64,000 nucleotides of DNA from Methanocella_A sp049676595 (GCF_049676595.1 NZ_CP187259.1:434001-498000), one strand, 5' to 3'; counted from the first letter of the stretch, positions 43,064 through 51,652 are shown. Translations and numbers: made by a program. Notes: generated by a model not told the origin, from the sequence alone.

Positions 43064-45487
43064 TTAAGCCGCGGGCAACTCCACCACGAACTTGGCGCCC
43101 TGCCGGTAGTTCTCCGGCACCCGGTTTTCCACCCATACCTGGCCGTTGAAGTGCTCGACCAGGGTCTTCACCAGGCACAGCCCGAGGCCTCTGCGCCCGG
43201 GTTTTGCCTGGTGCCCCTGCATGAAGGTGAAGACCCGGCGCTTTTGCTCGTCGGGTATGCCCGGCCCGTTGTCAGAGATCGAGGTCCGGTAGTACCTCCG
43301 GCCACCTGAGATCAGCGGCTCTACGGATATGTCGATGGTGACCGCGCCGCTCGTGTGCCTGATGGCGTTGTCCACGATATTGCTGAAAACGTCCCTGAGG
43401 ATGTCGTCCGCGATGACCCGGCACGACTCAGGGACGCAGGAGTTGAGCGTCACAGGCCTGTCTTTTACCGTGCAGAACTCGTCCACGACACTGCTGATGA
43501 GCGCGCACATGTCTATCTCTTTCTCCACGTACTTTCCCTGGTGGATTCGCTCCAGCTTTCGGACGTTGTCGATCATCCGGGCGGTATGGTTGACGATCTC
43601 GATGGGCTTCTCGATCAGCTCCCTCTGCCCGGGCTCCATAGGGATGGCCAGCTCGGCCAGCTCCAGGAACCCCATGATGGCCTGGTTCATGTTGCTTATG
43701 TCGTGGCCCATCAGGTCCACGTACAGCTCTGCCTGTGCCTTGGCGTGCTCCAGCGCTCTTTCTGCCCGCTTGCGCTCGGTGATGTCCTGGTTCACCCCGT
43801 ACAGCTTGACGGTCCTGCCGGTGGTATCCTTCTCGGCGCGGAACCAGACTATCACGTCCCGGGGCTCGCCGTCTGCCCGCAGAATGCGGCTTTCCATCTG
43901 GTACACGAAGTTGGGATCGGTCGTCTTCACTGCCTTTTCTAGCGTTTCTCCGACCATGTACGCGTAATCCGGGGCCATGTACTTCCGCACGAACTGATCC
44001 ACCGGCATCAGGTATCCTCCGGCCTCTTTTGCAGTCGTGCCATGCAGCGTGTAATACTGGTCATTGAAAACGAACACGCCGCTGCGCACGTCGTATTCCC
44101 AGTGCCCCATGTGGGCTACCCGTAACGCTTCTTCGTCCTTCCTGGTCAGCTGCCGGACCGCCTCCTCCGCTCGCTTGCGCTCGGTGATGTCCAGCGCGGT
44201 AAACGTGACTCCGGCAGAGATGTTCCCGGGGTCGATCGGCGTCGAGCTCAGGAGTATGTCCAGGCAGTGCCCGTCTTTGTGGCACCACCTGGTCTCGACG
44301 GTGCCCGTGCCCCTGTCGCTGATCTGACGGTACTTCTCCCGGCCCACGAATTCGTACTCCTCCTGCGTCGGATACAGGATGCGGGCGCTCTGCCCGATCA
44401 GCTCCTCCCGCTCGTAGCCTACCATCTCGCACAGCCGGGCGTTGACCTCGACGATCCTGCGGTTCACGGTCAGGCCGATACCGGTAGGCGCCGCCCTGAA
44501 GATGCTGTGGAGCCGGGCCTCGCTATCTCGCAGAGCTTCCTCTGCTTTCCTCTGCTTCCCGATTTCCATCCGGAGCCGCTCGTTAGACTCCCGTAGTTCC
44601 CGGGTGCGCTCCAGAACTCTCGTCTCAAGCTCATCCCTTGCCCTGCGCAGCTCCTTTTCCATCCGCTTCCTTTCAGTGATGTCCTGGTAGGTGCCTATCA
44701 CGCCCCCGAAGCTCCCGTCCTCGTTGTACAGGGGCGCTTTCGTGATGACGACGTCCCGCTCAGGGCGGCTATCGTACTTCATGATGCTCTCGTAGCCATA
44801 CGTCCCGGGCCTGGCCCGCATCTCCTCGTCAGCCCGGTGGTACTCATCGGCGAGAGCCTGCGGCAGCAGGTCGAAAACCGTCTTACCCACGATCCTGTCC
44901 CGCCTCAGCCCCATGAACTCCTCGAAAGCCCGGTTACAGCCCGTGTAAACGCCAGAGGCGTCCTTGTAGAACACGGGCACGGGTATAGCGTCGATGAGCA
45001 TCTGCGTCTTATCCAGCTGGTACTTCAGTGCGTCCCTGGCCTTCTTCAGCGGGGTGATATCGTTGCCGATGGATATGATCTCCCCGACTCGGCCCTCGTC
45101 GTCGATCACCGCCCGGTTGGTCCACGATACCCATACACGACTCCTGTCCTTCCGCAGGTTCTCGTTCTCGTTGTTCACGTACCTCTCAGGGTGGCGGAAG
45201 ATGCTCCGCATATTCTCCACCATATCCAGGTCTTCGCCACTGGTGGGCGGGACGATGGTGCCGATGACGCTCCGGCCGATCAGCTCTCCCCGCCCGTAGC
45301 CGAAAAAGCGCTCTCCGTAGTCGTTCATGTAGGTGATGATAAAATCGGAGTTCCAGCGGAGGACTATGCTATTGACGCTTTCGACTAGCTCCACGCAGGA
45401 CTTCTCGTCTATCCTGTCGGAGCTGACACGCCTGCTCGCCTCATCTTGCGTATCTGCCCGCATGTTCACACCGGCCGGCTGGCGCAA
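43064..45487 (-). CDS. Four-PAS-domain sensor histidine kinase, orphan
   Basis: 807 residues, no membrane helices. PAS domains lie at about 25-150, 150-265, 310-430 and 440-575, each with its ITERKR-type connector; a charged coiled coil (about 265-310, MEKELRRARDELETRVLERT) separates the second and third. The H-box is DLMGHDISNMNQ near 590. The HATPase is at about 680-807 (RDVFSNIVDNAIRHT, DNGPGIPDEQKRRVF, GLGLCLVKTLVEH). It shares the C-terminal half with the kinases at 8897 and 47145. Soluble; signal and receiver unknown. Confidence 0.92.
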   Translation of the reverse strand: MRQPAGVNMRADTQDEASRRVSSDRIDEKSCVELVESVNSIVLRWNSDFIITYMNDYGERFFGYGRGELIGRSVIGTIVPPTSGEDLDMVENMRSIFRHPERYVNNENENLRKDRSRVWVSWTNRAVIDDEGRVGEIISIGNDITPLKKARDALKYQLDKTQMLIDAIPVPVFYKDASGVYTGCNRAFEEFMGLRRDRIVGKTVFDLLPQALADEYHRADEEMRARPGTYGYESIMKYDSRPERDVVITKAPLYNEDGSFGGVIGTYQDITERKRMEKELRRARDELETRVLERTRELRESNERLRMEIGKQRKAEEALRDSEARLHSIFRAAPTGIGLTVNRRIVEVNARLCEMVGYEREELIGQSARILYPTQEEYEFVGREKYRQISDRGTGTVETRWCHKDGHCLDILLSSTPIDPGNISAGVTFTALDITERKRAEEAVRQLTRKDEEALRVAHMGHWEYDVRSGVFVFNDQYYTLHGTTAKEAGGYLMPVDQFVRKYMAPDYAYMVGETLEKAVKTTDPNFVYQMESRILRADGEPRDVIVWFRAEKDTTGRTVKLYGVNQDITERKRAERALEHAKAQAELYVDLMGHDISNMNQAIMGFLELAELAIPMEPGQRELIEKPIEIVNHTARMIDNVRKLERIHQGKYVEKEIDMCALISSVVDEFCTVKDRPVTLNSCVPESCRVIADDILRDVFSNIVDNAIRHTSGAVTIDISVEPLISGGRRYYRTSISDNGPGIPDEQKRRVFTFMQGHQAKPGRRGLGLCLVKTLVEHFNGQVWVENRVPENYRQGAKFVVELPAA

Positions 45488-45616
45488 TAACTGTCGTCCT
45501 AACGACAGTTGTCCGCCATAGCTAGATTATCCGTTTGCCGTCAAAATGATACTCTGAAAGTATAGCGTGATGTCTGGCGTGGGCGTCGAAAAATTGCGGA
45601 GATTACCCTTGCGAAG

Positions 45617-45898
45617 CTACAGATTGCCTTCTCCCGACATCTCGTGCTGCCGGTCGATGCTCATCCTGATCAGGATCGAAAAAATTTCCCTGACAGCGGC
45701 AGTGTCGATATTTAGCTCGGTAGCCTTTTCCATCGCCCTCTTGAGCACCAGCGCATTCTGCCTGTCGTCGTTGATGGGCAGGCCCAGCCTCTTCTTCTCC
45801 TCCAGCACCAGCTCGGCAAGCTCCATACGCCTGGCCAGCAACCGTATGATATCATCGTCGACCCTCGCGATGTCCATCCTGATATGTTCCAGCGACAT
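45617..45898 (-). CDS. aroQ: Chorismate mutase, AroQ class, stand-alone
   Basis: 93 residues, the usual size for a monofunctional AroQ-fold mutase. The three-helix fold begins with IRMDIARVDDDIIRLLARRM (the early Arg and second Arg are active-site residues), then LVLEEKKRLGLPINDDRQ with Lys and Asp/Arg. It converts chorismate to prephenate for TyrA and phenylalanine synthesis. Its start follows the aroK stop by 11 bp, so the two are one operon and probably share the palindrome-bearing promoter. Confidence 0.9.
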   Translation of the reverse strand: MSLEHIRMDIARVDDDIIRLLARRMELAELVLEEKKRLGLPINDDRQNALVLKRAMEKATELNIDTAAVREIFSILIRMSIDRQHEMSGEGNL

Positions 45899-45909
45899 CT
45901 TTTACAGCC

Positions 45910-46749
45910 TCACAGTAAAAACGCACCCTCATTGATCACTTCAGTCACAAATACCCTTCCCGGGTAAGCCGACCACGTCTTTACCAGCCCGTCCGCCTGC
46001 TCCTCCGAGACCAGCGCCACATACGACGGCCCGGTACCGGACAGGCTGACGCCGGTGACGCCCAGCTCCAGAGCGGCCAGCATCGGCTCCGTGGGAAAGC
46101 CAAGGGCGCCGCAGTAGAGGAAACCGTTAAGGGTCATAGCCTTCCTGTAATCGCCTTGCAGGGCGATGTCAAACGCGGTCTCCGCCCACGGGGCGATGAG
46201 CCTGGACTTCTTCACGTCGGTCTGCGCTGAGAAAGCCTTCCTGTCGGGCGCGTAGACCACGACCGTGGATTCGAGAGTTTCTCTCTTCAGCAGCGCTTTT
46301 TCTTTGTTATCGGTAAGTACCACCCCGCCCAGCATCGAGGCGCACGCATCGTCGAACGCCCCCGTGACCGAGACGCCCACGTCCAGCGCCGCCTGCACGC
46401 CGATCCGGACCATCTCCAGCGGGTCAACGCTCTGCCTGGCCGCCCTGCAAGTGGCGATGATCGTGGCGTTGGCCGCCGCGCTCGACGACTTCAGGCCGCT
46501 GGCGATCGGGACCTCGCTGGTGGTTTTGATTTTGGCGCCCGTGTCGAAACCCAGCTGGTCTAACGTCAGCTCGCAGGCCCGCTCTATCAGGCGTGTATCG
46601 CCGCCTCCCTCGATCTCGCCCTCGATGAGGTCGCCTTTTAGTATTACCTCGGCGTGGGTCTTGAGGTCGATGGCGAAGGCCGAGCCTTTCCAGGCCGCGA
46701 TAGCGTTGATGACAGTGCCTGCGCCGTAGGCGGTGCCGCGGGATTTCAT
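45910..46749 (-). CDS. aroK: Archaeal (GHMP-type) shikimate kinase
   Basis: 279 residues from ATG 46749; the frame is open further upstream only into the promoter. The GHMP ATP loop is VPIASGLKSSSAAANATI (about 80-97). AYGAGTVINAI at the start and SGTGPSYVAL near the end are other GHMP motifs. The archaeal shikimate kinase is unrelated to bacterial AroK and phosphorylates shikimate in the aromatic pathway. It heads the aroK-aroQ pair. A TATA-like CTTATATGC lies near 46811-46820 on the minus strand. Confidence 0.93.
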   Translation of the reverse strand: MKSRGTAYGAGTVINAIAAWKGSAFAIDLKTHAEVILKGDLIEGEIEGGGDTRLIERACELTLDQLGFDTGAKIKTTSEVPIASGLKSSSAAANATIIATCRAARQSVDPLEMVRIGVQAALDVGVSVTGAFDDACASMLGGVVLTDNKEKALLKRETLESTVVVYAPDRKAFSAQTDVKKSRLIAPWAETAFDIALQGDYRKAMTLNGFLYCGALGFPTEPMLAALELGVTGVSLSGTGPSYVALVSEEQADGLVKTWSAYPGRVFVTEVINEGAFLL

Positions 46750-46785
46750 GTGCGAGTCTCCGGTGTGATGAGCATTAAAGGTGTG

Positions 46786-46804
46786 TGTGCTATATGATAG
46801 CACA
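46786..46804 (-). promoter_or_regulatory. Perfect palindrome at the aroK transcription start
   Basis: TGTGCTATATGATAGCACA has 8-bp perfect arms around ATG. It lies between the TATA box (about 46811-46820, minus strand) and the start codon, where the RNA of aroK-aroQ should begin. A repressor bound there would block initiation. Confidence 0.45.
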
Positions 46805-47144
46805 TTGCATATAAGCGTTACGTTCGAGTATTCTATTAAAACAAAGGGTGCGGGCAGTATTAAAAGTATGGTCGAGGCAGCGATCAAAGCGTTTGCAGGA
46901 CCCTAAAGGTCATCGTACAGGCTTACCCCGGACATGAGCCGGTGCAGTACACGCTGAGGTACGCCCGGGCAAAGGAGATCGCCCTTTCACGCCACTCCGA
47001 TTTATATCCGGAAGGTATATTATAATTAACATTGTTGAAAAAATACGAAGGTAAGTAACCGGTTAACGCTCGCATTAAGGTATCACGTACGATTACAGTC
47101 TCCGGGTAAACGCCCCGGAATAGCACCATAAAGGCTGCACAGAC

Positions 47145-48083
47145 ATGAAAAGCCAGAAAATGTTCAGACAACCGCTACCGAAGCTATCGACGCTCAAGAT
47201 TGTCCTCATCTACACGTTCTTCGGCGCACTATGGATCCTGTTCTCCGACGTGGTGCTCCAGCTGTTCTCGAATCATTCCTCCGCTTACACAGCGCTCAGC
47301 ATCCTCAAAGGCTGGCTATATGTCGCCGTGACCTCGCTACTGTTGTTTTTGCTCATCTACCGCTACGTATCGGAGCGTAAGCGCGTCGAAGAGAGCCTGG
47401 CGGACGAAAAGGCCCAGGCAGAGCTGTACCTCGACGTGATGGGCCACGATATCACGAACATCAACCAGATCGGCATCGGCTATCTGGAACTGGCCCAGGA
47501 AACGCTGCGGCTCGACGACGAGGGCAGGGACCTCCTGCAGAAGCCTCTCGACGCTCTTAAAAACAGTTCCAGGCTAATCGAGAACGTCCGCAAGCTCAAG
47601 CGCGCAAGGCAGGGTAAGCCGTCCCTCGCCAAAGTCAACGTAGCCCGGGTCATGCAGGACGTCATAGCTGCCGGTTCCCATCACCCGGGCCGGGACATCC
47701 AGATCAGCTACGACGGCTGCGACTGCTACACGATGGCAGATGACCTGCTCCCCGACGTCTTCAGCAGCATCATCGAGAGTGCCGTGAACAACTCCACGGG
47801 CCCGCTTCACATAGGCATCCGGGTGGCGGGCGCCTGCATGGACACCGGCGAGTACTGCTTCGTCTCGCTGGAGGACGACGGCCCCGGCATCCCCGACACC
47901 GTGAAAAAGGACCTCTTCGTCCGGATTCCGGGAGTCGCCCAGATCAGCGGCGGAGTTTTAGGGTTATATCTGGCGTGGACCCTGATAAAAGGGTACGAGG
48001 GCAAACTATGGGTGGAAGATCGCGTGCCCGGGGATTATCATAAGGGCAGCAGGTTTGTGGTGATATTGCCGGCTGTTAGATGA
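47145..48083 (+). CDS. Membrane sensor histidine kinase, orphan
   Basis: 312 residues. Two membrane helices at about 12-32 (IVLIYTFFGALWILFSDVVL) and 50-68 (GWLYVAVTSLLLFLLIYRYV) have almost no external loop. The H-box is DVMGHDITNINQ near residue 98. The HATPase (about 200-312) has DVFSSIIESAVNNST and EDDGPGIPDTVKKDLF; the last glycine box reads GGVLGLYLAW, less standard than its relatives. No PAS or response regulator. The 46750-47144 gap contains the aroK promoter and a degenerate open frame discussed among the rejected items. Confidence 0.88.
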   Translation: MKSQKMFRQPLPKLSTLKIVLIYTFFGALWILFSDVVLQLFSNHSSAYTALSILKGWLYVAVTSLLLFLLIYRYVSERKRVEESLADEKAQAELYLDVMGHDITNINQIGIGYLELAQETLRLDDEGRDLLQKPLDALKNSSRLIENVRKLKRARQGKPSLAKVNVARVMQDVIAAGSHHPGRDIQISYDGCDCYTMADDLLPDVFSSIIESAVNNSTGPLHIGIRVAGACMDTGEYCFVSLEDDGPGIPDTVKKDLFVRIPGVAQISGGVLGLYLAWTLIKGYEGKLWVEDRVPGDYHKGSRFVVILPAVR

Positions 48084-48139
48084 TCATCGGAGAATGCATA
48101 GCTGAAAACGGGATCGTGTAAACTCAATTTTTACTGGTC

Positions 48140-48400
48140 GCGGGTCGACGTCCGACCTTCGGGTCGGCCTACTCCGGTTTTTCGGGTGCTGCACCGTCAG
48201 GGCCGGTGGGAGGGGTGCCAAGCCCTTCGGCCCGATGATCGCACCCTCGCAATGAAAACCTGGCGGGCGCTACGCTGCCGCCAGTTTACACTGCTTCGCA
48301 AGTCCTAAGCACCGCCACCTGTCGGTAGGCGGTCATTACCCTGCCGCCTCCGCATCCTGCCTGATGGCATGACAAGCCCGAAAAACCTACGTCGACCGCT
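48140..48400 (-). ncRNA. Candidate structured RNA, copy 1, left edge of island
   Basis: Read on the minus strand from 48400. The outer helix GCGGTCGACG/CGTCGACCCGC and the next helix GGTTTTTCGGG/CCCGAAAAACC enclose several hairpins: CCGCC-T-ACC-GACA-GGT-GGCGG; GCAGTG...AAACTGGCGG against CCGCCAGGTTT...CATTGC; GGGCCG/CGGCCC; and CCGACC-CGAA-GGTCGG. Copy 2 at 52377-52644 keeps these helices through paired changes. A TATA-like tattttattg (minus strand, 48418-48427) lies about 22-26 bp ahead of the outer helix. No open frame is conserved. Confidence 0.7.
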
Positions 48401-48460
48401 TTTTAATACGTTAATAACAATAAAATAGCTTCAGTACTAACTACCTGGGGAGGAATATGA

Positions 48461-48943
48461 ATGAGCGGTTTACCGGATGTACTGGATAATAATCTAAATG
48501 TTATATTCTGCGGAACTGGTGCAGGTAAGCGTTCTGGTGAGATTGGTCAATATTATGCCGGTAAAGGAAACTTGTTCTGGCAAACGCTTTATGATATCAA
48601 ATTGACTCCTCGTAAGCTGGACCCTTCCGAGTTCGAGGAAATTAAGAATTATGGTGTCGGGCTGACAGACATGACGAAGGTTAAACCAGGCCCTGACTCC
48701 GGCCGGAAGAAGCAGGACTACGACCGGGAGCGGTTTGAACAAGTTATCATTGAATTAAAACCTAAGTGCATAGCCTTCAATGGTAAAAAGGCTGCCGAGC
48801 TGGCATTTGAGAATAAGGTGGCATACGGAAAAACTACCCTCCATGGAATCCCAGCGTTTATCTTACCGTCTACATCTGCGATGGCAAGATCGTACTGGGA
48901 TATTAACTATTGGAAAGAGCTTGCAGACTTTTTAAAAAAGTAA
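48461..48943 (+). CDS. mug: Mug/TDG-family mismatch-specific uracil/thymine-DNA glycosylase
   Basis: 160 residues. The N-terminal VIFCGTGAGKRSGEIGQYYA, GNLFWQTLYDI and the C-terminal LPSTSAMARSYW correspond to the three motifs of the Mug/TDG group (FCG.NPG...., NxFW, and PSTS). Here the family's usual NPG is GAG, so the catalytic asparagine is missing or replaced, which could change activity to uracil only, or abolish it. It would remove bases from G:U or G:T mispairs. Lower GC than the flanking genes. Convergent with the hsdM remnant, 5 bp away. Confidence 0.8.
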   Translation: MSGLPDVLDNNLNVIFCGTGAGKRSGEIGQYYAGKGNLFWQTLYDIKLTPRKLDPSEFEEIKNYGVGLTDMTKVKPGPDSGRKKQDYDRERFEQVIIELKPKCIAFNGKKAAELAFENKVAYGKTTLHGIPAFILPSTSAMARSYWDINYWKELADFLKK

Positions 48944-48948
48944 ACGTT

Positions 48949-49838
48949 TTATTTTCCGTTTAGTTCTTCTTCGATACCCCTGAACTGCTCCAGCGCCGCC
49001 TCTAAATTCTCCACGATCTCCCTCGCTATTACTTCCGGAGCCGGGAGGTTCTCGGAATCTTCGAGGCTCTCGTCCTTCAGCCAGAATATGTCCAGGCTCA
49101 CTTTGTCCCGCTGCATGAGCTGCTCGTAGGTGAAAGCCTTGAACCTCTCCGTTTCTTTCCGATCGTGGCGGTTCTGGGGGTTATAGCACTGGATGAAGTC
49201 TTGTAAATCCTCGTACTTCAGCGGGTTTGTCTTGAGCGTAAAGTGCATGTTTGTCCGCAGGTCGTAAATCCAGAGCTTCTGCGTCTGGGGGTCCTTGCTG
49301 GCTGGCCTCTTGTCAAAAAACAGTACGTTTGCTTTGACGCCCTGAGCGTAGAATATACCTGTCGGCAGTCTCAGCAGGGTGTGGACGTCGCACTCCATGA
49401 GGAGCTTGCGTCTCACAGTTTCTTCTGCGCCGCCCTCGAAGAGCACGTTGTCCGGGATGACGATGGCACATTTGCCGTTTATCTTTAGTATGGTTTTGAC
49501 GTGCTGGAGGAAGTTGAGCTGCTTGTTGGAAGTGGTGGCCCAGAAGTCCTGCCTTTGAAAGTGTTGAGCTTGAGGAACTTTTTCTGATCTCGGTCAAGCG
49601 GGTACTTCTTAGAGATGTACTCCTGAGCAGAGGGCAGGAAGCCTCCGGTGCCACAGGCGGGGTCGCAGATGGTCTCGCCGGGCTGGGGCTTGATCACGTC
49701 GACCATCTTCAGGAAGACCATGTAGGTGAGCTGCTCGACGTAGTCGCCGTAGCTGACGCCGTCGTCCCGTAGGACGTTGCAGTAGTTCCGGAGACGCTGG
49801 ATGATTGTTGAAGATTCTGTGGCCACTCTAAGATCCAT
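48949..49838 (-). pseudogene. Type I restriction-modification methyltransferase (hsdM) remnant
   Basis: Only pieces of the roughly 500-residue enzyme remain. From 49838 the N-terminal helical part runs straight from VEQLTYMVFLKM into VDVIKPQPGETICDPACGTG, so about 100 residues are missing in frame. After KKFLKLNTFKG a further deletion removes the region with catalytic motif IV (NPPF) and shifts the frame; QDFWATTSNKQ, LQHVKTILKING and VIPDNVLFEGG resume in a different frame until the stop at 48949. Motif I is present and motif IV is gone, so it cannot methylate DNA. No hsdS or hsdR is nearby. Confidence 0.85.
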
Positions 49839-49843
49839 TCTGG

Positions 49844-50602
49844 TTAATTTAATCCAATCAGAGTAAACAGTCTATGGCAAACCTCTGAAGCGGTTTTTTC
49901 ATCCATTCTGCCGTAATTACTTATGATTGTTCTGTCGTGGCAAATCTCTTCTAAGTGAGCTTTTAAAAAGCTGAACTGCCTGAAGGCTCCACCGAGAAAT
50001 TGAAGATCGAGATCTGTCCCACCATTTTGCGGATCAATAAGAGCAAGGACATCAGCTCCATCCTTTATCGCCTTGTCTTCTTCCCACTGTTGCCTTACCG
50101 ATTTTCCATCCCGGCACCTTCTTGTTCGATCCCAGGAGGCCTTCAACTTGTAGATCAACAGGAGTGACCTGCTTGGTATGATTACCTCAGCACCGCCAAT
50201 CTTTTGGAGAGCTGTCAGATCGGGGGCTTCAAGGTGGTCAAATCCAAGGTTGACGCCGGTTCCAAAAAACTCCCAGGGGTCCGATGTAGTTACGAAGTCG
50301 ATTATGATATCACCCCTGGCTGTCTTTTTCGTCAGGAATTTTATCCCGTCTTCTTCTCTGCGCACAAAGCTTCGTTCAGCCACGAGGTACTGACTCAAGC
50401 TGTTTCTCAATCTGCTACCTGCCACCAGATCTATATCAATCGATCCGAGCCAGGGGTTGTAGAAATATACCGCCCAGCCGCCGATTAGAAACAACTTTTG
50501 ATCCGGATGCCTGGACTGCCTCTGTTGCACCCAGTCTCCGATTGCCCCAATTTCTGCGATAGACAGGCGGATGATTTCCTGGTCTTCCCTACTGGGTCTC
50601 AT
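49844..50602 (-). CDS. AbiEii-like nucleotidyltransferase (toxin of an AbiE-type pair)
   Basis: 252 residues. The nucleotidyltransferase fold is shown by FLIGGWAVYFYNPWLGSIDI and DLV (about 38-60): GG, and Asp-x-Asp after SID. A third acidic position is in DIIIDFVTTSDPWEFFG (about 98-114). The pattern GG..S.D.D...ID is that of minimal nucleotidyltransferases such as AbiEii/type IV toxins. Its start overlaps the AbiEi-like gene by 14 bp, so translation is coupled. It would add nucleotides to a tRNA or protein target when unleashed. Lower GC than flanks. Confidence 0.7.
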   Translation of the reverse strand: MRPSREDQEIIRLSIAEIGAIGDWVQQRQSRHPDQKLFLIGGWAVYFYNPWLGSIDIDLVAGSRLRNSLSQYLVAERSFVRREEDGIKFLTKKTARGDIIIDFVTTSDPWEFFGTGVNLGFDHLEAPDLTALQKIGGAEVIIPSRSLLLIYKLKASWDRTRRCRDGKSVRQQWEEDKAIKDGADVLALIDPQNGGTDLDLQFLGGAFRQFSFLKAHLEEICHDRTIISNYGRMDEKTASEVCHRLFTLIGLN

Positions 50603-51602
50603 GGTATTCCGCCATCGCCTTTGTTAACTCTAAACTGCCATATCCAATGCCTGCCAGATCTAGCAGCGTCTGCTCCGGGGATGTGATAATAACCGTTTCT
50701 ACCTCTCGGGACGTACTGTAGACATCCCTGTCAGGGGTATACACCTTTACCTTAATACTGTTTTTAGCGTTTACAGAAAATGTGTCCTTAAACGCCTCCA
50801 GTTGATCCCTTTTTAGGTAGAGGTAAGCAGTATCGTGTCTGATGACTCTGCCTGTGTATAATCCTCCTGCTGTAAGGCCGCCAAAGGCAAATTTCACACC
50901 GTATTCCTTCAGATTCCTCGAAATCTCCCTGGCCGCGATGTACGGCGTATCATACTCGACTGGCACCTCGTCGATCTTCAGGGACTCCAGCGGTCTCTCC
51001 CACGCTACACCGTTAAACAGCTTATTCTGGTCTGTGATCTTCGCGTAATCGTACTCTTTCACAGCCAGCCCTTGATCTGCCAGGCCGGTGATAACGGCGT
51101 GAGCCCAACCATAAGAAACTCCGGTTTTTTTCGAAACTTGCTTTATTGATGCCGGACCATGCCTGATGAGGTAGTAAATAACTGTCCAGGACCTCTCTGT
51201 GGTCATTTTAACTTTAGAGACAGCGCCGGAGCGCTCGAATGCAGAGAGCTTAAGGCCTAATGGGGCCCTGACAGGGGTGATATCGACCTTCTCCGCAATG
51301 TTCTCAACTTTATCAGAGATGGTTTTGTAGAGTAATATGAACCGGTCGTCCGGAGAGTACTTACCCTCAGCCTTAAGGAGTTCCCTATAAAGAGCTAACT
51401 GGGAGACTTTATTAAGCCCTGATTTTGGGGCGACTTCAACGTAGTATCGCCGTCGTCCGTCGTCAAGGATCAGATCGGGAAGTACTGGCCCTGCAATACC
51501 ATCGATCTCCTGTTCTCTAATCGATATGGTATTGTCACTAAGCCCATACTTATACAAGATGAAATTTCTTATTTCCTGGTACAACTGATCATCGCCAGTC
51601 AT
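50589..51602 (-). CDS. AbiEi-like antitoxin/repressor with an added N-terminal domain
   Basis: 337 residues. A winged helix lies at about 135-190 (SWTVIYYLIRHGPASIKQVS, KKTGVSYGWAHAVITGLADQ). The C-terminal part is AbiEi-like (FAFGGLTAGGLYTGRVIRHD and ITSPEQTLLDLAGIGYGSLE). The first roughly 120 residues are extra: LPDLILDDGRRRYYVEVAPK then NKVSQLALYRELL recalls a PD-(D/E)xK nuclease core, though the acidic-x-Lys spacing (EVAPK) is not standard and activity is doubtful. It is the first gene of the pair; two perfect 18-bp palindromes lie just upstream. Confidence 0.65.
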   Translation of the reverse strand: MTGDDQLYQEIRNFILYKYGLSDNTISIREQEIDGIAGPVLPDLILDDGRRRYYVEVAPKSGLNKVSQLALYRELLKAEGKYSPDDRFILLYKTISDKVENIAEKVDITPVRAPLGLKLSAFERSGAVSKVKMTTERSWTVIYYLIRHGPASIKQVSKKTGVSYGWAHAVITGLADQGLAVKEYDYAKITDQNKLFNGVAWERPLESLKIDEVPVEYDTPYIAAREISRNLKEYGVKFAFGGLTAGGLYTGRVIRHDTAYLYLKRDQLEAFKDTFSVNAKNSIKVKVYTPDRDVYSTSREVETVIITSPEQTLLDLAGIGYGSLELTKAMAEYHETQ

Positions 51603-51610
51603 ATATCAAT

Positions 51611-51628
51611 TATCAGTATATACTGATA
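51611..51628. promoter_or_regulatory. Perfect 18-bp palindrome, operator candidate 1
   Basis: TATCAGTATATACTGATA is its own reverse complement, 9 bp upstream of the AbiEi-like start codon. It is 42 bp centre to centre from the second palindrome, that is, four turns of B-DNA. Half-sites TATCACTGATA (51640-51650) and TATCGGTGATA (51682-51692) lie between and beyond. Confidence 0.75.
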
Positions 51629-51652
51629 CTATTAAAACTTATCACTGATATG

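Noticed and set aside
46868..47025. A short open stretch starting MVEAAIKAFAGP, then, after a frame change at about 46905, KVIVQAYPGHEPVQYTLRYA and on to a stop at 47023
   Set aside because: It may be the remnant of a small gene, but it needs a frameshift, the second part has no start codon of its own, and I recognise no family. Not supported as a gene.
46923..47171. An 82-codon open frame on the minus strand, across the promoter and start of the kinase at 47145
   Set aside because: It overlaps the promoter and start of a clear gene on the other strand; no recognisable protein features or ribosome site.
48140..48400. The 48.1 kb element as an insertion sequence end or group II intron
   Set aside because: No transposase or reverse transcriptase frame, no domain V sequence, and paired changes in many internal helices, not only at the ends, favour an RNA.
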